Origin: Maribacter flavus
GTDB lineage: Bacteria > Bacteroidota > Bacteroidia > Flavobacteriales > Flavobacteriaceae
Length of the DNA stretch: 64,000 bases
Direction: 5' to 3'
Assembly: GCF_008386635.1 (NCBI RefSeq)
Contig: NZ_VUOE01000001.1
Location: forward strand, 1,426,001-1,490,000
Shown: positions 44,257 through 52,904 of the stretch, in pieces
How the letters are laid out: each line of letters starts with the position of its first letter
Position numbering within the stretch: position 1 is the stretch's first letter
Notes under the pieces: generated by a model
What the model was told of the DNA's origin: nothing
Database searches by the model: none
Seen by the model: the letters and a program-made list of their open reading frames with translations, nothing else
Made by a program: the position numbers and the translations under genes

Positions 44257-46608
44257 TTAGGGAATATCAAAAGTCTTCTCAAAAAACCTATCCCCTTTAG
44301 GTTTAAAATGACCCAAATGTATGCTTTTGATTTTGTAATCCGGCAATTTGTTTTTCCCAAAGAAAAAAGTGTCCTTCTCCATAAATGAGATTAATATACT
44401 CCCCTTTACATCTAGATTATCGAACTTATATTTTTTTCTTTTCTCGGATAACACGTTTACATCTTCTGGAAAAACGTGGAAAAAAAACATACTTTCAGAA
44501 TCCTGTTCGCTATAGGCTTTGTTAATTTGATATGTCCTATCGGCAAGGTCAATTTTTATGGTGTAACCCTGATCTTCATGGTATATTTCATTATTGTCAT
44601 CTTCCCTGGCCCAATCATACTCCAATAACTCTTCATTGAACATGAGAGGGGGTTGTTTCCAATCTTCTTCAAAAATATTGTCGTATTTAAAATTGAATTC
44701 ACGGCCTAGCTCATAGCCAAATTGCCTAGTTATATGATGCTTGTCAAAAAGGGCAAAGGTGTCATCCAGCCAAAGCTTGCAAGTATTGTTATAACACATA
44801 AGCGGTTTAAAATCTACCCACCTGACCGAATCCCCATAATCTTCAAATAAAGTTGATGTGTACTCCAGGGTGGGTATGTCTCCAAATAACTGATTTAAAT
44901 TATCACCGTCGTTTGCAGATTTTCCAAACAATATATTTTGATATATGTTTTTTCTTGCTTCGTTTTCGGAGGCCATTTCAATACCGGGAACATAAAAAAT
45001 AGGTTGAACCCCCTGTCTAATTGCTTCATCTAGAATCCATCGGTCCCAGTTCATTTCAGTTCCGTTAAAATCTATAAAATCAAGCCTAACCCAAATAACA
45101 ATAAACCGTTTGCCCTTCAGGAGTTCCCTATAACGTTCCTTTGCATTCTTAAATCCGTAAACATTACCTGTTCTTTCATGCATCACATGGGCAACAAGGT
45201 TCTTTTCCTTCAACTGCTGATCTGCGAATTGCTTAAAGGCATGGAAGTGAGAATTGGCCAAAATCAACACTTCCGCATCAGAAATCCTCAAATCTCTCTT
45301 TATTCTCTTTTTCCTATTCTGATATTCGCCTATGAAGTATTCTACCCCTAAGAATTTCTTTCTCATTTCTTTGGTCAATGGATTGTTTTTAACTGTTAAA
45401 TGCGGGGTATTCACATAGCTAAATTGATAGGTTGTGGCATCAATTTCAGATTTGGGGTAGAATTTATCCGGTTTAAGTTCTTGATATTTATACAACCCCA
45501 AAGCCAGGAGTAAAGGCACCAATACCCAAGAAACCAAAGAGGTGGGAAAATTAAAAACCAATCGGTATCTAAATACGTTTTCAATATATTTCCAACTGAG
45601 GTATGAGATTGGAATCATAATAACGCATAAGAGAAAAAGCTTAGTGAATAGGCTGAAATGATTGACATCATATCCAATTTCAACCAAAGTGGCAATAATT
45701 ATCCAATGCCATAGATAAAGGCTGTAGGATATTTTGCCTATAAAACGTATCGCAGGATATTCCAAGAGTTGCTTTCCCCAGGAAGGAGCATTTTCTTCCT
45801 TTCCCAAAAAAATGATTAAAACGGTCAACAAAGAAACCCATAAAGCGTTCATGCCGGGCCAAAGACTGAACCCATCAAAAATGTACGAAAAGAGAAGTAT
45901 TCCACCTAATGATATGGTATACAGCAGTCCTATTCCCTTTTTGGAATTTATGACCGGCAGCCCCTTGTGATAAAACACCGCCAGCATTGAACCTGTAAAG
46001 ATTTCAAAAAATCGGGTGTGCAGTAAATAATAGTTGCTTTTGCTTTGTTCCGTAAATTCCACGAAATATACGCTGACAGCTATGGATAGTATGTAAATAA
46101 AAACGATTGCCCCATTCCGATACTTTTGGTTTTTAATTTTCCATAACAAGAAAAACAATAAGGGAACGAAAAGATAAAACTGTTCTTCGACTCCCAGGGA
46201 CCAAGTATGAAGCAGTTGATATCGTTCTGAAACAGCGTCAAAATATCCAGAATTAAGATTTGCCGCGGCATAATTTCCTAATCCAATTGAGGCATATGGT
46301 AAAAACTCCAAATAGTTTATTAGAGGCTCTGGAAGCAACACCAAAAGATTGAATACCGTCAATAAAACCAAAATGACTATGAGAACAGGGGCTATCCTTT
46401 TTATTCTATTCAAATAGAACTTTTTAAACGAAAATTTATTCTCATTGAGCTTTTGAGTGATATTATAGGTTATTAGAAAGCCAGAAATCACGAAGAAAAC
46501 ATCCACCCCTAAAAATCCCCCCTTAAAAAGTCCCATTCCAAGATGACAAAAAATGACGACTAAAACAGCTATGGCCCTTAGACCATCAATATCCTTTCTA
46601 TAATTCAT
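44257..46608 (-). CDS. acyltransferase-3 / SGNH two-domain membrane protein (OafA-like)
   Basis: 783 aa. The N-terminal half (1-370) is an acyltransferase-3 domain with about ten helices: YRKDIDGLRAIAVLVVIFCH, then GGFLGVDVFFVISGFLI, the catalytic His/Arg region. The C-terminal half is an SGNH-type extracytoplasmic domain: LANSHFHAFKQF replaces the usual GDSH block, and DKHHITRQFG matches the DxxH block. It probably O-acetylates the polysaccharide. The replaced Gly-Asp next to the Ser is odd and may change activity. It is the first gene after the promoter at 46681. Confidence 0.86.
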   Translation of the reverse strand: MNYRKDIDGLRAIAVLVVIFCHLGMGLFKGGFLGVDVFFVISGFLITYNITQKLNENKFSFKKFYLNRIKRIAPVLIVILVLLTVFNLLVLLPEPLINYLEFLPYASIGLGNYAAANLNSGYFDAVSERYQLLHTWSLGVEEQFYLFVPLLFFLLWKIKNQKYRNGAIVFIYILSIAVSVYFVEFTEQSKSNYYLLHTRFFEIFTGSMLAVFYHKGLPVINSKKGIGLLYTISLGGILLFSYIFDGFSLWPGMNALWVSLLTVLIIFLGKEENAPSWGKQLLEYPAIRFIGKISYSLYLWHWIIIATLVEIGYDVNHFSLFTKLFLLCVIMIPISYLSWKYIENVFRYRLVFNFPTSLVSWVLVPLLLALGLYKYQELKPDKFYPKSEIDATTYQFSYVNTPHLTVKNNPLTKEMRKKFLGVEYFIGEYQNRKKRIKRDLRISDAEVLILANSHFHAFKQFADQQLKEKNLVAHVMHERTGNVYGFKNAKERYRELLKGKRFIVIWVRLDFIDFNGTEMNWDRWILDEAIRQGVQPIFYVPGIEMASENEARKNIYQNILFGKSANDGDNLNQLFGDIPTLEYTSTLFEDYGDSVRWVDFKPLMCYNNTCKLWLDDTFALFDKHHITRQFGYELGREFNFKYDNIFEEDWKQPPLMFNEELLEYDWAREDDNNEIYHEDQGYTIKIDLADRTYQINKAYSEQDSESMFFFHVFPEDVNVLSEKRKKYKFDNLDVKGSILISFMEKDTFFFGKNKLPDYKIKSIHLGHFKPKGDRFFEKTFDIP

Positions 46609-46680
46609 TAAATATTAATTGAAGTTTTATGTTCTTTATGGAAAGTAGCCCTAGATATGAAGTGGTTAGCATTTTGTGAG

Positions 46681-46688
46681 CAAAGGTA
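46681..46688 (-). promoter_or_regulatory. -7 promoter box of the acyltransferase-to-uxs run
   Basis: TACCTTTG on the minus strand, 72 bases before ATG 46608. It is divergent from the beta-helix gene. Gaps downstream are small except 38353-38481 (129 bases), so it could drive eight genes to 35998. Confidence 0.45.
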
Positions 46689-46744
46689 GAGAAAACCTTA
46701 CAGGCTTCCTTTGATGTCTTTATTTATTTTAATCCTAATTTTCG

Positions 46745-46752
46745 TACTTTTC
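46745..46752 (+). promoter_or_regulatory. possible -7 box of the beta-helix protein gene
   Basis: TACTTTTC, one mismatch to TAnnTTTG, 22 bases before ATG 46775; no -33 TTTG at the right spacing. Confidence 0.3.
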
Positions 46753-46774
46753 CCGTTTTTAAAATGAATTTTAT

Positions 46775-48526
46775 ATGGCTATAAGGTCTGGTAAGTTTAG
46801 TAAATATGGTCCCATAATCCTATTATCCGTAATCTTAGGTTTTTTATTGGCATTTGTTGTTTTTAGGTACGAAAGTATAAAACGGACCCTTGGTCTTAGC
46901 AACATCCCTTATGAAAAAATAAACAAGACGTCACAGGAGCATAAAGACCTTATTAGACCGGCCATTTTTAATATTGAGGACTTTGGGGGATCCATGCAAT
47001 TGGATGATAACTCCAGAGCTTTACAAGCTGCCATTGATGCAGCCATCGTAACCAGTACGGAGCTTAGATCGGATGATAAATGGGACATTTACGTTGGCAA
47101 GGTCTACATACCTGCAGGACATTGGAGGTTTGAGCGGGGTATATCTTCTGAGATTGGCGTGGAAATTATTGGAGACGGCGTAGGAAAAACCTATTTAGAC
47201 TTTACAGGAAGTGGAACATTCATGGATTTTGGGTCTGAAAATGAAAAATTCGACCTTAAGATTAAAGATCTTTTCATCAATCAATTTCATCCAGATGCTA
47301 CTGCTATACATTTAAATCAAGTCAATCGAAATAGCGGTATTTCAAACATTATTATTGAAGGAGGAGGAATAGGGTTAAGTCTTCTTAACTGCTACACCCC
47401 AAGTTTTGACTCCTTTTTTATATACAATGCCTCTAAATTTGGAATCCTGGGTAGGAATGCCACAAATACGGACTTTAGAAATTTTAAGGTCGAGAATTGT
47501 AAGGTGGGCGTCAAGTTTACCAATAGTGATATAAATTCATCTACGGGTTTGAAATTTTTTGGTGGAGTCATCCAGGGGTGCTATGACGAAGGGCTTATCT
47601 TGGAAGACTTGACCAACTTTACCTCCTTTTCCACTTTTTTAGAGGGAAATGGAAGAAATGAGGACAAGCCACAAATAAAAATAACAAGTGACTTAAATGA
47701 AAAGTTCGACAATGATATTATCGCCTTCTACAGTCCCTTTATCACGGGAGGGCATAGTGCCCATAAAGATCAAAATGCAGTAGAAGTTGAAAACACCTAT
47801 ACCTTCATTTTCAACGAAAGCTTTATTCGTGCGAACGACAGAATACTTACCGGTATAAAAGTTGGAAAAAATGTTATCAATGCGGAGATTTTAAATTCCA
47901 AATATAGCGGGGTCAAACAAAATTTCATTGTTGAAGATCCGGCCACCAACTTGGTGCTGGACCCTAAGTTAAGGGAAGGTAGAGGTTATGGCAGGCAATT
48001 TTTAGGATTGGGTTCAGAAAGTGGAAAAACCAACAATAGGCATTACATGGAAAGTTACCAAGGCATATTTGGCAACCTTAAAGAGGGGAAAATTGGTATT
48101 GGAACATTTAACGGAAAGCCCAGTATTCAAGGTTTTGGTAACGGAAGTTCCTACAGTATGACAACAAATCCAAAAATTGGAGACCATATTTCAGCTCCTA
48201 ATGGTATTACGGAAATCTCAGGAATAAAATTTGCTACAACCATAACCTCATCGAATGTAAAAACTGACAAAAAATCCAGGAATATTATTGTAAATACTAA
48301 TGATGGTAAACGTTTGGTTACAATAAGCCCTTCCGAGGAAGATATTAGGAGAGAACTGCTCATCAAAAATTCCGGTACCGCTAATAATTTATTGGAAGTA
48401 AGTTCCAGCACCTCTAACATTGAAAATAAAAAAGTCCTGAATTTGAAGGATGGAGAAACGGTTACCCTTCTTTATGACGGGGCGCAATGGCAAATCATAT
48501 CAAAATATACTCCAACAGGAAACTAA
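46775..48526 (+). CDS. membrane-anchored right-handed beta-helix protein (pectate-lyase-superfamily-like)
   Basis: 583 aa. A single N-terminal membrane anchor (about 12-31, YGPIILLSVILGFLLAFVVF) without a cleavage site, then the onset typical of Pectate_lyase_3/phage-tailspike helices: FNIEDFGGSMQLDDNSRALQAAIDAA and VYIPAGHWRF. Next come many beta-helix rungs and a C-terminal beta domain (about 450-583). Catalytic residues cannot be assigned by eye. It is the only plus-strand gene in the locus; its stop overlaps the dehydrogenase stop by 4 bases. It could trim, modify or bind the polymer. Confidence 0.72.
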   Translation: MAIRSGKFSKYGPIILLSVILGFLLAFVVFRYESIKRTLGLSNIPYEKINKTSQEHKDLIRPAIFNIEDFGGSMQLDDNSRALQAAIDAAIVTSTELRSDDKWDIYVGKVYIPAGHWRFERGISSEIGVEIIGDGVGKTYLDFTGSGTFMDFGSENEKFDLKIKDLFINQFHPDATAIHLNQVNRNSGISNIIIEGGGIGLSLLNCYTPSFDSFFIYNASKFGILGRNATNTDFRNFKVENCKVGVKFTNSDINSSTGLKFFGGVIQGCYDEGLILEDLTNFTSFSTFLEGNGRNEDKPQIKITSDLNEKFDNDIIAFYSPFITGGHSAHKDQNAVEVENTYTFIFNESFIRANDRILTGIKVGKNVINAEILNSKYSGVKQNFIVEDPATNLVLDPKLREGRGYGRQFLGLGSESGKTNNRHYMESYQGIFGNLKEGKIGIGTFNGKPSIQGFGNGSSYSMTTNPKIGDHISAPNGITEISGIKFATTITSSNVKTDKKSRNIIVNTNDGKRLVTISPSEEDIRRELLIKNSGTANNLLEVSSSTSNIENKKVLNLKDGETVTLLYDGAQWQIISKYTPTGN

Positions 48527-49467
48527 TCCTTACCTAAATTGATTAATTTCTTAAGGTTTTCAACGGCCATCGTTCCCTGCCTTTCCACGCTTTGAAAGGT
48601 TCTGGACCCTACGTGAGGAGTTATTATTACATTTTCGGCCCCTTTTAAAATCTCGTTTTCCAACATAGGTTCGTGTGCCAATACATCAGTGAGGTATCCT
48701 CTCAATTTGCCTTCTTTTAAGCCCTTTAGAATCGCCTTTGAATCTACCAACATTCCTCTAGAGGTATTGATCAATATCGGTTTTCTTTTAAATTTGTTCT
48801 CAACGACTTCTTCGCTAATAAGGTGTTCCGATTGTGGGGTATGCGGCAAATGAAGACTGATGATATCCGCATTTTTATAAATTTCGTTGATATCCTTTTC
48901 AAAGGAGATGTACGGATTTTGATCCAAAAACTCTCGGTCTTTATAAAGGTCGCACGCCAAGACTTTCATTCCTAGGGCATTGGCCTTTTTCGAGAGCTCC
49001 TTGCCAATGGCTCCCAAACCTATAATACCTATGATCTTTCCCTGAATTTCATGACCAACCCAACGTTTCCAGCTACCGGTGTTGGTGGAATTGTATTGTA
49101 AATGCACATTTTTTTCAAAGGTAAAAAGGAGTGCCAATACATGCTCCGATACGGAAACCTGATTGACACCGGGACAATTGGTAACCGGAATACCATATTT
49201 CTTTGCCGCTTCCAAATCTATTCGGTCAAGTCCAACCCCATACTTTGAAATATATTTTAGGTTTCCCTCCACCCCTTTTTTAATGACAGCCTCGGTATAC
49301 TCATCGTCCCCACATATCACGGCATCGTAATTACCTATGATGGGCAACAATTGCCCTTCTGAAATAGGTCCACGCAGGGTGTCCAAATCATAACCTTGTT
49401 CTTTCAATAGTTCCTGATGCTTTCCAGGAGTATCCTGAAATGATGTGGAGGTAAGCAGTACTTTCAT
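48523..49467 (-). CDS. D-2-hydroxyacid dehydrogenase (phosphoglycerate dehydrogenase-like)
   Basis: 314 aa NAD-dependent enzyme. The Rossmann motif is GLGAIG (152-157), INTSRGMLVD carries the substrate-binding Arg, and the Glu in AHEPML and His in TPHVGSR complete the catalytic triad of the D-isomer 2-hydroxyacid dehydrogenases. It is shorter than SerA and lacks an ACT domain. Last gene of the six-gene cassette, 2 bases after the HAD gene. In this setting it may set the keto/hydroxy state of a sugar acid or its precursor; the substrate is unknown. Confidence 0.86.
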   Translation of the reverse strand: MKVLLTSTSFQDTPGKHQELLKEQGYDLDTLRGPISEGQLLPIIGNYDAVICGDDEYTEAVIKKGVEGNLKYISKYGVGLDRIDLEAAKKYGIPVTNCPGVNQVSVSEHVLALLFTFEKNVHLQYNSTNTGSWKRWVGHEIQGKIIGIIGLGAIGKELSKKANALGMKVLACDLYKDREFLDQNPYISFEKDINEIYKNADIISLHLPHTPQSEHLISEEVVENKFKRKPILINTSRGMLVDSKAILKGLKEGKLRGYLTDVLAHEPMLENEILKGAENVIITPHVGSRTFQSVERQGTMAVENLKKLINLGKD

Positions 49468-49469
49468 TC

Positions 49470-50126
49470 TTACAACAAATTTTTATCTACCAAAAGTTGT
49501 TCCAATTCCCTAAAGTTACTAAAACGAGGCCCGTTATAATCCTTGAACATACCTTCGTTTTCTTCATTGTCCCTTAGAGCAAAGTGAAGCTTGGAAAATT
49601 GGGCCGCATCCAAATCCGTAGTTGCATCGCCCAAGAAAAGGGTCTCTTCTCTGTTTAGCCCGTGTTTTTTAATTAAATATTCCGTCCAATGTCTTTTGTT
49701 TTCTGGAGACCCATGCAATCCTTCAAAAAAATGTAACATATTCCTTCTTGATGCGATAATTTCGATTTCATTTGAAGGAGTGCCTGTAATTACCCAAAAG
49801 CTTAATTTTTGGTAGTATTTCTCCAAAAACCAAATAGAATCCTGAACCGGTTTGGACATGACCACCTTTTCCAAAACCAAACTTGAGAATTTTTGGGCCA
49901 TTTTATGGACATCTTCTTCACTAAGTTCTTTTCCGAAAAAAGTCTTTTCCCAGTACTTGAACTTTTCAAACCTGGAAATACCACCATGATGTATGTGATA
50001 ATCGACTACCATGTTGGCAATATCCTCACCGTACGGCAAATACATTTCCTTAAAAGCTTCTGTTTTGGCACCAACTGACTCTGCAAGTACTCCATCAAAA
50101 TCAAAAAAAATATTCTTAAGCGCCAT
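49470..50126 (-). CDS. HAD-family hydrolase (phosphatase/mutase-like)
   Basis: 218 aa. Motif I FFDFDGVLAES supplies the nucleophile Asp (residue 9) and acid Asp. Motif II is VITGTPSNE, and motif IV GDATTDLDAA gives the Mg2+ ligands. A four-helix cap lies between motifs I and II, as in beta-phosphoglucomutase-type HADs. Within the cassette a sugar-phosphate or sugar-acid phosphatase step, analogous to KdsC or NeuA-linked phosphatases, is plausible. Confidence 0.85.
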   Translation of the reverse strand: MALKNIFFDFDGVLAESVGAKTEAFKEMYLPYGEDIANMVVDYHIHHGGISRFEKFKYWEKTFFGKELSEEDVHKMAQKFSSLVLEKVVMSKPVQDSIWFLEKYYQKLSFWVITGTPSNEIEIIASRRNMLHFFEGLHGSPENKRHWTEYLIKKHGLNREETLFLGDATTDLDAAQFSKLHFALRDNEENEGMFKDYNGPRFSNFRELEQLLVDKNLL

Positions 50127-50131
50127 TTTCC

Positions 50132-51007
50132 CTATTCATTGTGAACCGCCCTTATACATTCCAATAGGCCCTGGCCCATGTCAATGTGAGGATTGGCAGT
50201 AAGCTTTTTACTAACACTGGGTTCAAAGGAGTACGGAGTAAATTTGTAGTGATTTTGATAACCAGAGTCGCTACAATTCACCTCTACTTGGTTATTTAGA
50301 ATTTCATTGATCATTTGAAAAAGTTCCAAACGCTTCATGCGTTCCGTTCCAGTAAGAATTACATGTAGGTTTGAAAAGGAATCGGATTCAATAACGTCCA
50401 CTGATAGTTTAGCGGCATCAGCTGCATGAATGTATTCCCTTATTTCATTACCGTCTCCATGGTGGTCTATGCGTTTTTCCTTAACTGCCTTTTTGACCAA
50501 ATTGTATATATAATTATTATCATACGGCCGCTCCGAATACACGGAACCGTAACGTAATATGACAAAAGGCAAATTGTATTTCTTATGGTATTCCTCTATT
50601 ATTTTTTCCGATGCCAATTTACTAACTCCATAGAATGACCCCTTATTGCTCATGGCATACGCACTACTTGCGTAAATAAATCTTTCTACTTTCTGTTTAA
50701 CACACTCCTCCAATATGTACATATTTCCAAGTACATTAAGATTCATTGTTTTGATTGGGTGCTTTATAGCATTGTCTAGATTGGCAAAACCGGCCAAGTT
50801 GTAAACAATATCGAATTGCTGCCCTTTAAAAATACTGGAAACTTGGTTCCGGTCTGAAATATCACAGTAATGATGCGTAACCTGATCAATTAATTCTTCA
50901 TTTTCAGCAATATCCGCGACCGTAACACTATACTGTCTCCTTAAAAGTTCTTTGACCAAGTAGTGACCAAGAAACCCAAACCCGCCAAAAACAAGAATTT
51001 CTTTCAT
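50132..51007 (-). CDS. NAD(P)-dependent sugar epimerase/dehydratase (extended SDR)
   Basis: 291 aa. The nucleotide site GGFGFLGHYLV (8-18), the acidic D after beta2 (VADIAE), the active-site YGVSK (YxxxK) with SSAYA upstream, and RYGSVYSERPY identify an extended SDR acting on a nucleotide sugar or an open sugar. GDGNEIREYIHAAD is the usual substrate-binding block. It may act on the aldehyde precursor or the finished sugar acid. One base separates it from the aldolase gene. Confidence 0.86.
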   Translation of the reverse strand: MKEILVFGGFGFLGHYLVKELLRRQYSVTVADIAENEELIDQVTHHYCDISDRNQVSSIFKGQQFDIVYNLAGFANLDNAIKHPIKTMNLNVLGNMYILEECVKQKVERFIYASSAYAMSNKGSFYGVSKLASEKIIEEYHKKYNLPFVILRYGSVYSERPYDNNYIYNLVKKAVKEKRIDHHGDGNEIREYIHAADAAKLSVDVIESDSFSNLHVILTGTERMKRLELFQMINEILNNQVEVNCSDSGYQNHYKFTPYSFEPSVSKKLTANPHIDMGQGLLECIRAVHNE

Positions 51008-51008
51008 T

Positions 51009-51794
51009 CTATAATTTATCCCTTAATAAATCCATTTGTTCCCTAGCCTTGTCGCCAAGAAAAAAGAAATCAAGACTAAAGGCAAGAAAGTTATATTGCA
51101 TCTTTATTTTATCCATTACCTTTTTATAATCGGATTCGATAACATGGAAACCAAGACTCCGCGATTTTTCCAAGGTTATCTTGTCTATTCTGGCAAGGAC
51201 CTCTTTGACGTCATCATCGTAGAACATTCCAGGTTTACCCATAGACGCAGACAAATCATATGGCCCAACAATTATCCCATCTATTCCTTCAACATCTAGA
51301 ATTTCTGAAAGATTATTAACACCCTCAATATGTTCTATTTGAGCTATTACTACAGCTTCCTCTTGTACCCACTTATTGTATTCATTAAAAGCAAGTCCAT
51401 AATGCTGTGCCCTTGAAAGCCCTACTCCACGAGACCCCAAGGGTGGGTATTTTACCCAAGAAACTGCTTGTCTTGCCTCTTCAGCATTTTTTACCATAGG
51501 CACAATTACCCCATTTGCACCCGCATCCATAACCCGTTTAATAATAACCTCCTCATTCTTGCTTACCCTAACCAAAGCTTCCATTTTATTAGCCTGGACA
51601 TGGGCGACTAAATTTTGTAATGTGGAGATGTCAATAGCAGAATGTTCTATGTCTATGGTAAGCCATTCAAAACCCGCAGATGACATGATTTCCACTATGG
51701 AAGGGTGTGGTATGGTAAGCCATGAACCAAATGAAACCTGCCTTTTTTTAAGTTTTTCCTTTAAATTACTCTTAGTGTGTAAAAAGTTCTTCAT
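51009..51794 (-). CDS. HpcH/HpaI-type class II aldolase
   Basis: 261 aa, TIM barrel. FGSWLTIPHPSIVEIMSSAGFEWLTIDIEH contains the catalytic-dyad His; VRVSKNE carries the pyruvate-binding Arg, the Glu in AQIEHIEG and the Asp in GPYDLSASMG are the metal ligands, and PPLGSRGVGLSRAQHYG is a family block. These aldolases cleave or form 4-hydroxy-2-keto acids from pyruvate and an aldehyde. In a surface-glycan locus with a cytidylyltransferase, the synthetic direction (a 3-deoxy-2-ulosonic acid) is the suggested role. It overlaps the YhcH gene by 23 bases. Confidence 0.86.
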   Translation of the reverse strand: MKNFLHTKSNLKEKLKKRQVSFGSWLTIPHPSIVEIMSSAGFEWLTIDIEHSAIDISTLQNLVAHVQANKMEALVRVSKNEEVIIKRVMDAGANGVIVPMVKNAEEARQAVSWVKYPPLGSRGVGLSRAQHYGLAFNEYNKWVQEEAVVIAQIEHIEGVNNLSEILDVEGIDGIIVGPYDLSASMGKPGMFYDDDVKEVLARIDKITLEKSRSLGFHVIESDYKKVMDKIKMQYNFLAFSLDFFFLGDKAREQMDLLRDKL

Positions 51795-52239
51795 CTACTT
51801 TAAATACGATTTTCTTTATAGTTTCAACCTTATCTTCCACCGCATATTGGCATGCATGGATGTCTTTCGGGAAAAAGACAGCCATTTTTCCAGGCACTAA
51901 GTCAAACTCAGTAAAAGACTGTTTTTCAATGGAATAAAACTGACAGTCGTTTTCCTCCTTATAGGGTACCGTTACTTTAACGGCATCTTCATCAAAGACT
52001 TTGATACGCTCCTTGCCCTTTAGTATTATCTGAATATCCACTTCCCTCTTATGCGATTCTATAACGGATGGGCTCACATGCGTGTCATAACTCATGACTT
52101 TGTAATAGATTTGGTTATTTAGTCTATATTCCCCATTACCCGTACTTGTTGATATTTTTGGTAATTCTTGGAAAATCTCATTAAAAACTTCGGATTTTCC
52201 AAAATAATACCTCCAGTCCTCAATGTTTCCAAAAATCAT
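51772..52239 (-). CDS. YhcH/YjgK/YiaL (DUF386) family protein
   Basis: 155-residue cupin-like protein. ESHKREVDIQIILKGKERI and the C-terminal FPKDIHACQYAV match the conserved metal/ligand-binding segments (ExH...D.Q...G.E and P.D.H.P). E. coli NanQ/YhcH in this family speeds anomer exchange of sialic acid. It lies between a cytidylyltransferase (4-base overlap) and an aldolase. An anomerase presenting the right anomer of a newly made ulosonic acid would fit, but this is inference. Confidence 0.84.
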   Translation of the reverse strand: MIFGNIEDWRYYFGKSEVFNEIFQELPKISTSTGNGEYRLNNQIYYKVMSYDTHVSPSVIESHKREVDIQIILKGKERIKVFDEDAVKVTVPYKEENDCQFYSIEKQSFTEFDLVPGKMAVFFPKDIHACQYAVEDKVETIKKIVFKVDEELFTH

Positions 52240-52904
52240 CTAAGTGTTTTATATAAGGTTTCTGCCATGATAAAATCATGTAGTTCATCAATATCAATTG
52301 CCTCTATCTTATCAATTTCGAACATAATAGGGGATTTACCAATACGCTTCCCTCCTGCATTTTCAAAAGATTCCTTTGAAAAAATATACATATTGGAATT
52401 TTCTTCATATATAGGCGGCAAATCTTGTGTTCTAATTAATTCCACTGGGTCGTGGTTCAATGGTGTTCCATCAGAACCATAAAGCCTTGTTTGTATCCTT
52501 GTGACGGAAAAAATAGAATCGAATCCATCTTTCCTTCTCATCATAGTCTCGATGGCATCATCAATTGTCTCAGTCTTTAATAATGGGTTGGTACTGTGTG
52601 TCTGTAGGTAATAATCAGCATCTACCTTATTAATATCATACTCAATTATCTTGTTCATCGAAACCATATCTCCAATAAGCTCTTCTGGCCTATCCAGCAC
52701 CAATACTTTGTTCGAATAATTGTATTCAATATCCTTTTTGATATCCTCACTGTCCGTATTTATCACAACTTGCTCAATATAATTGGAAGCTAATAAGCTA
52801 TTAAGTATTTTGTGGTATAATGGAGCTCCGCTAAAATTTTTGAGGTTTTTGTTGGGAACCCTTTCAGAGTTTCCTTTCATTGGCAATAATGCGACTACTT
52901 TCAT
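52236..52904 (-). CDS. acylneuraminate cytidylyltransferase family (CMP-sugar synthetase)
   Basis: 222 aa. The N-terminal nucleotide-binding signature LPMKGNSERVPNKNLKNF matches the NeuA/KdsB-type RxxSxRxxxKN pattern; VVINTDSEDI, QTHSTNPLL and DSIFSVTRIQ follow in order. It activates an acidic sugar as CMP-sugar. NeuB, NeuC, KdsA and KdsC-type genes are not adjacent, so the sugar is not plain Neu5Ac made by the usual route. First gene of the cassette, with a -7 box TATTTTTG just upstream. Confidence 0.88.
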   Translation of the reverse strand: MKVVALLPMKGNSERVPNKNLKNFSGAPLYHKILNSLLASNYIEQVVINTDSEDIKKDIEYNYSNKVLVLDRPEELIGDMVSMNKIIEYDINKVDADYYLQTHSTNPLLKTETIDDAIETMMRRKDGFDSIFSVTRIQTRLYGSDGTPLNHDPVELIRTQDLPPIYEENSNMYIFSKESFENAGGKRIGKSPIMFEIDKIEAIDIDELHDFIMAETLYKTLR

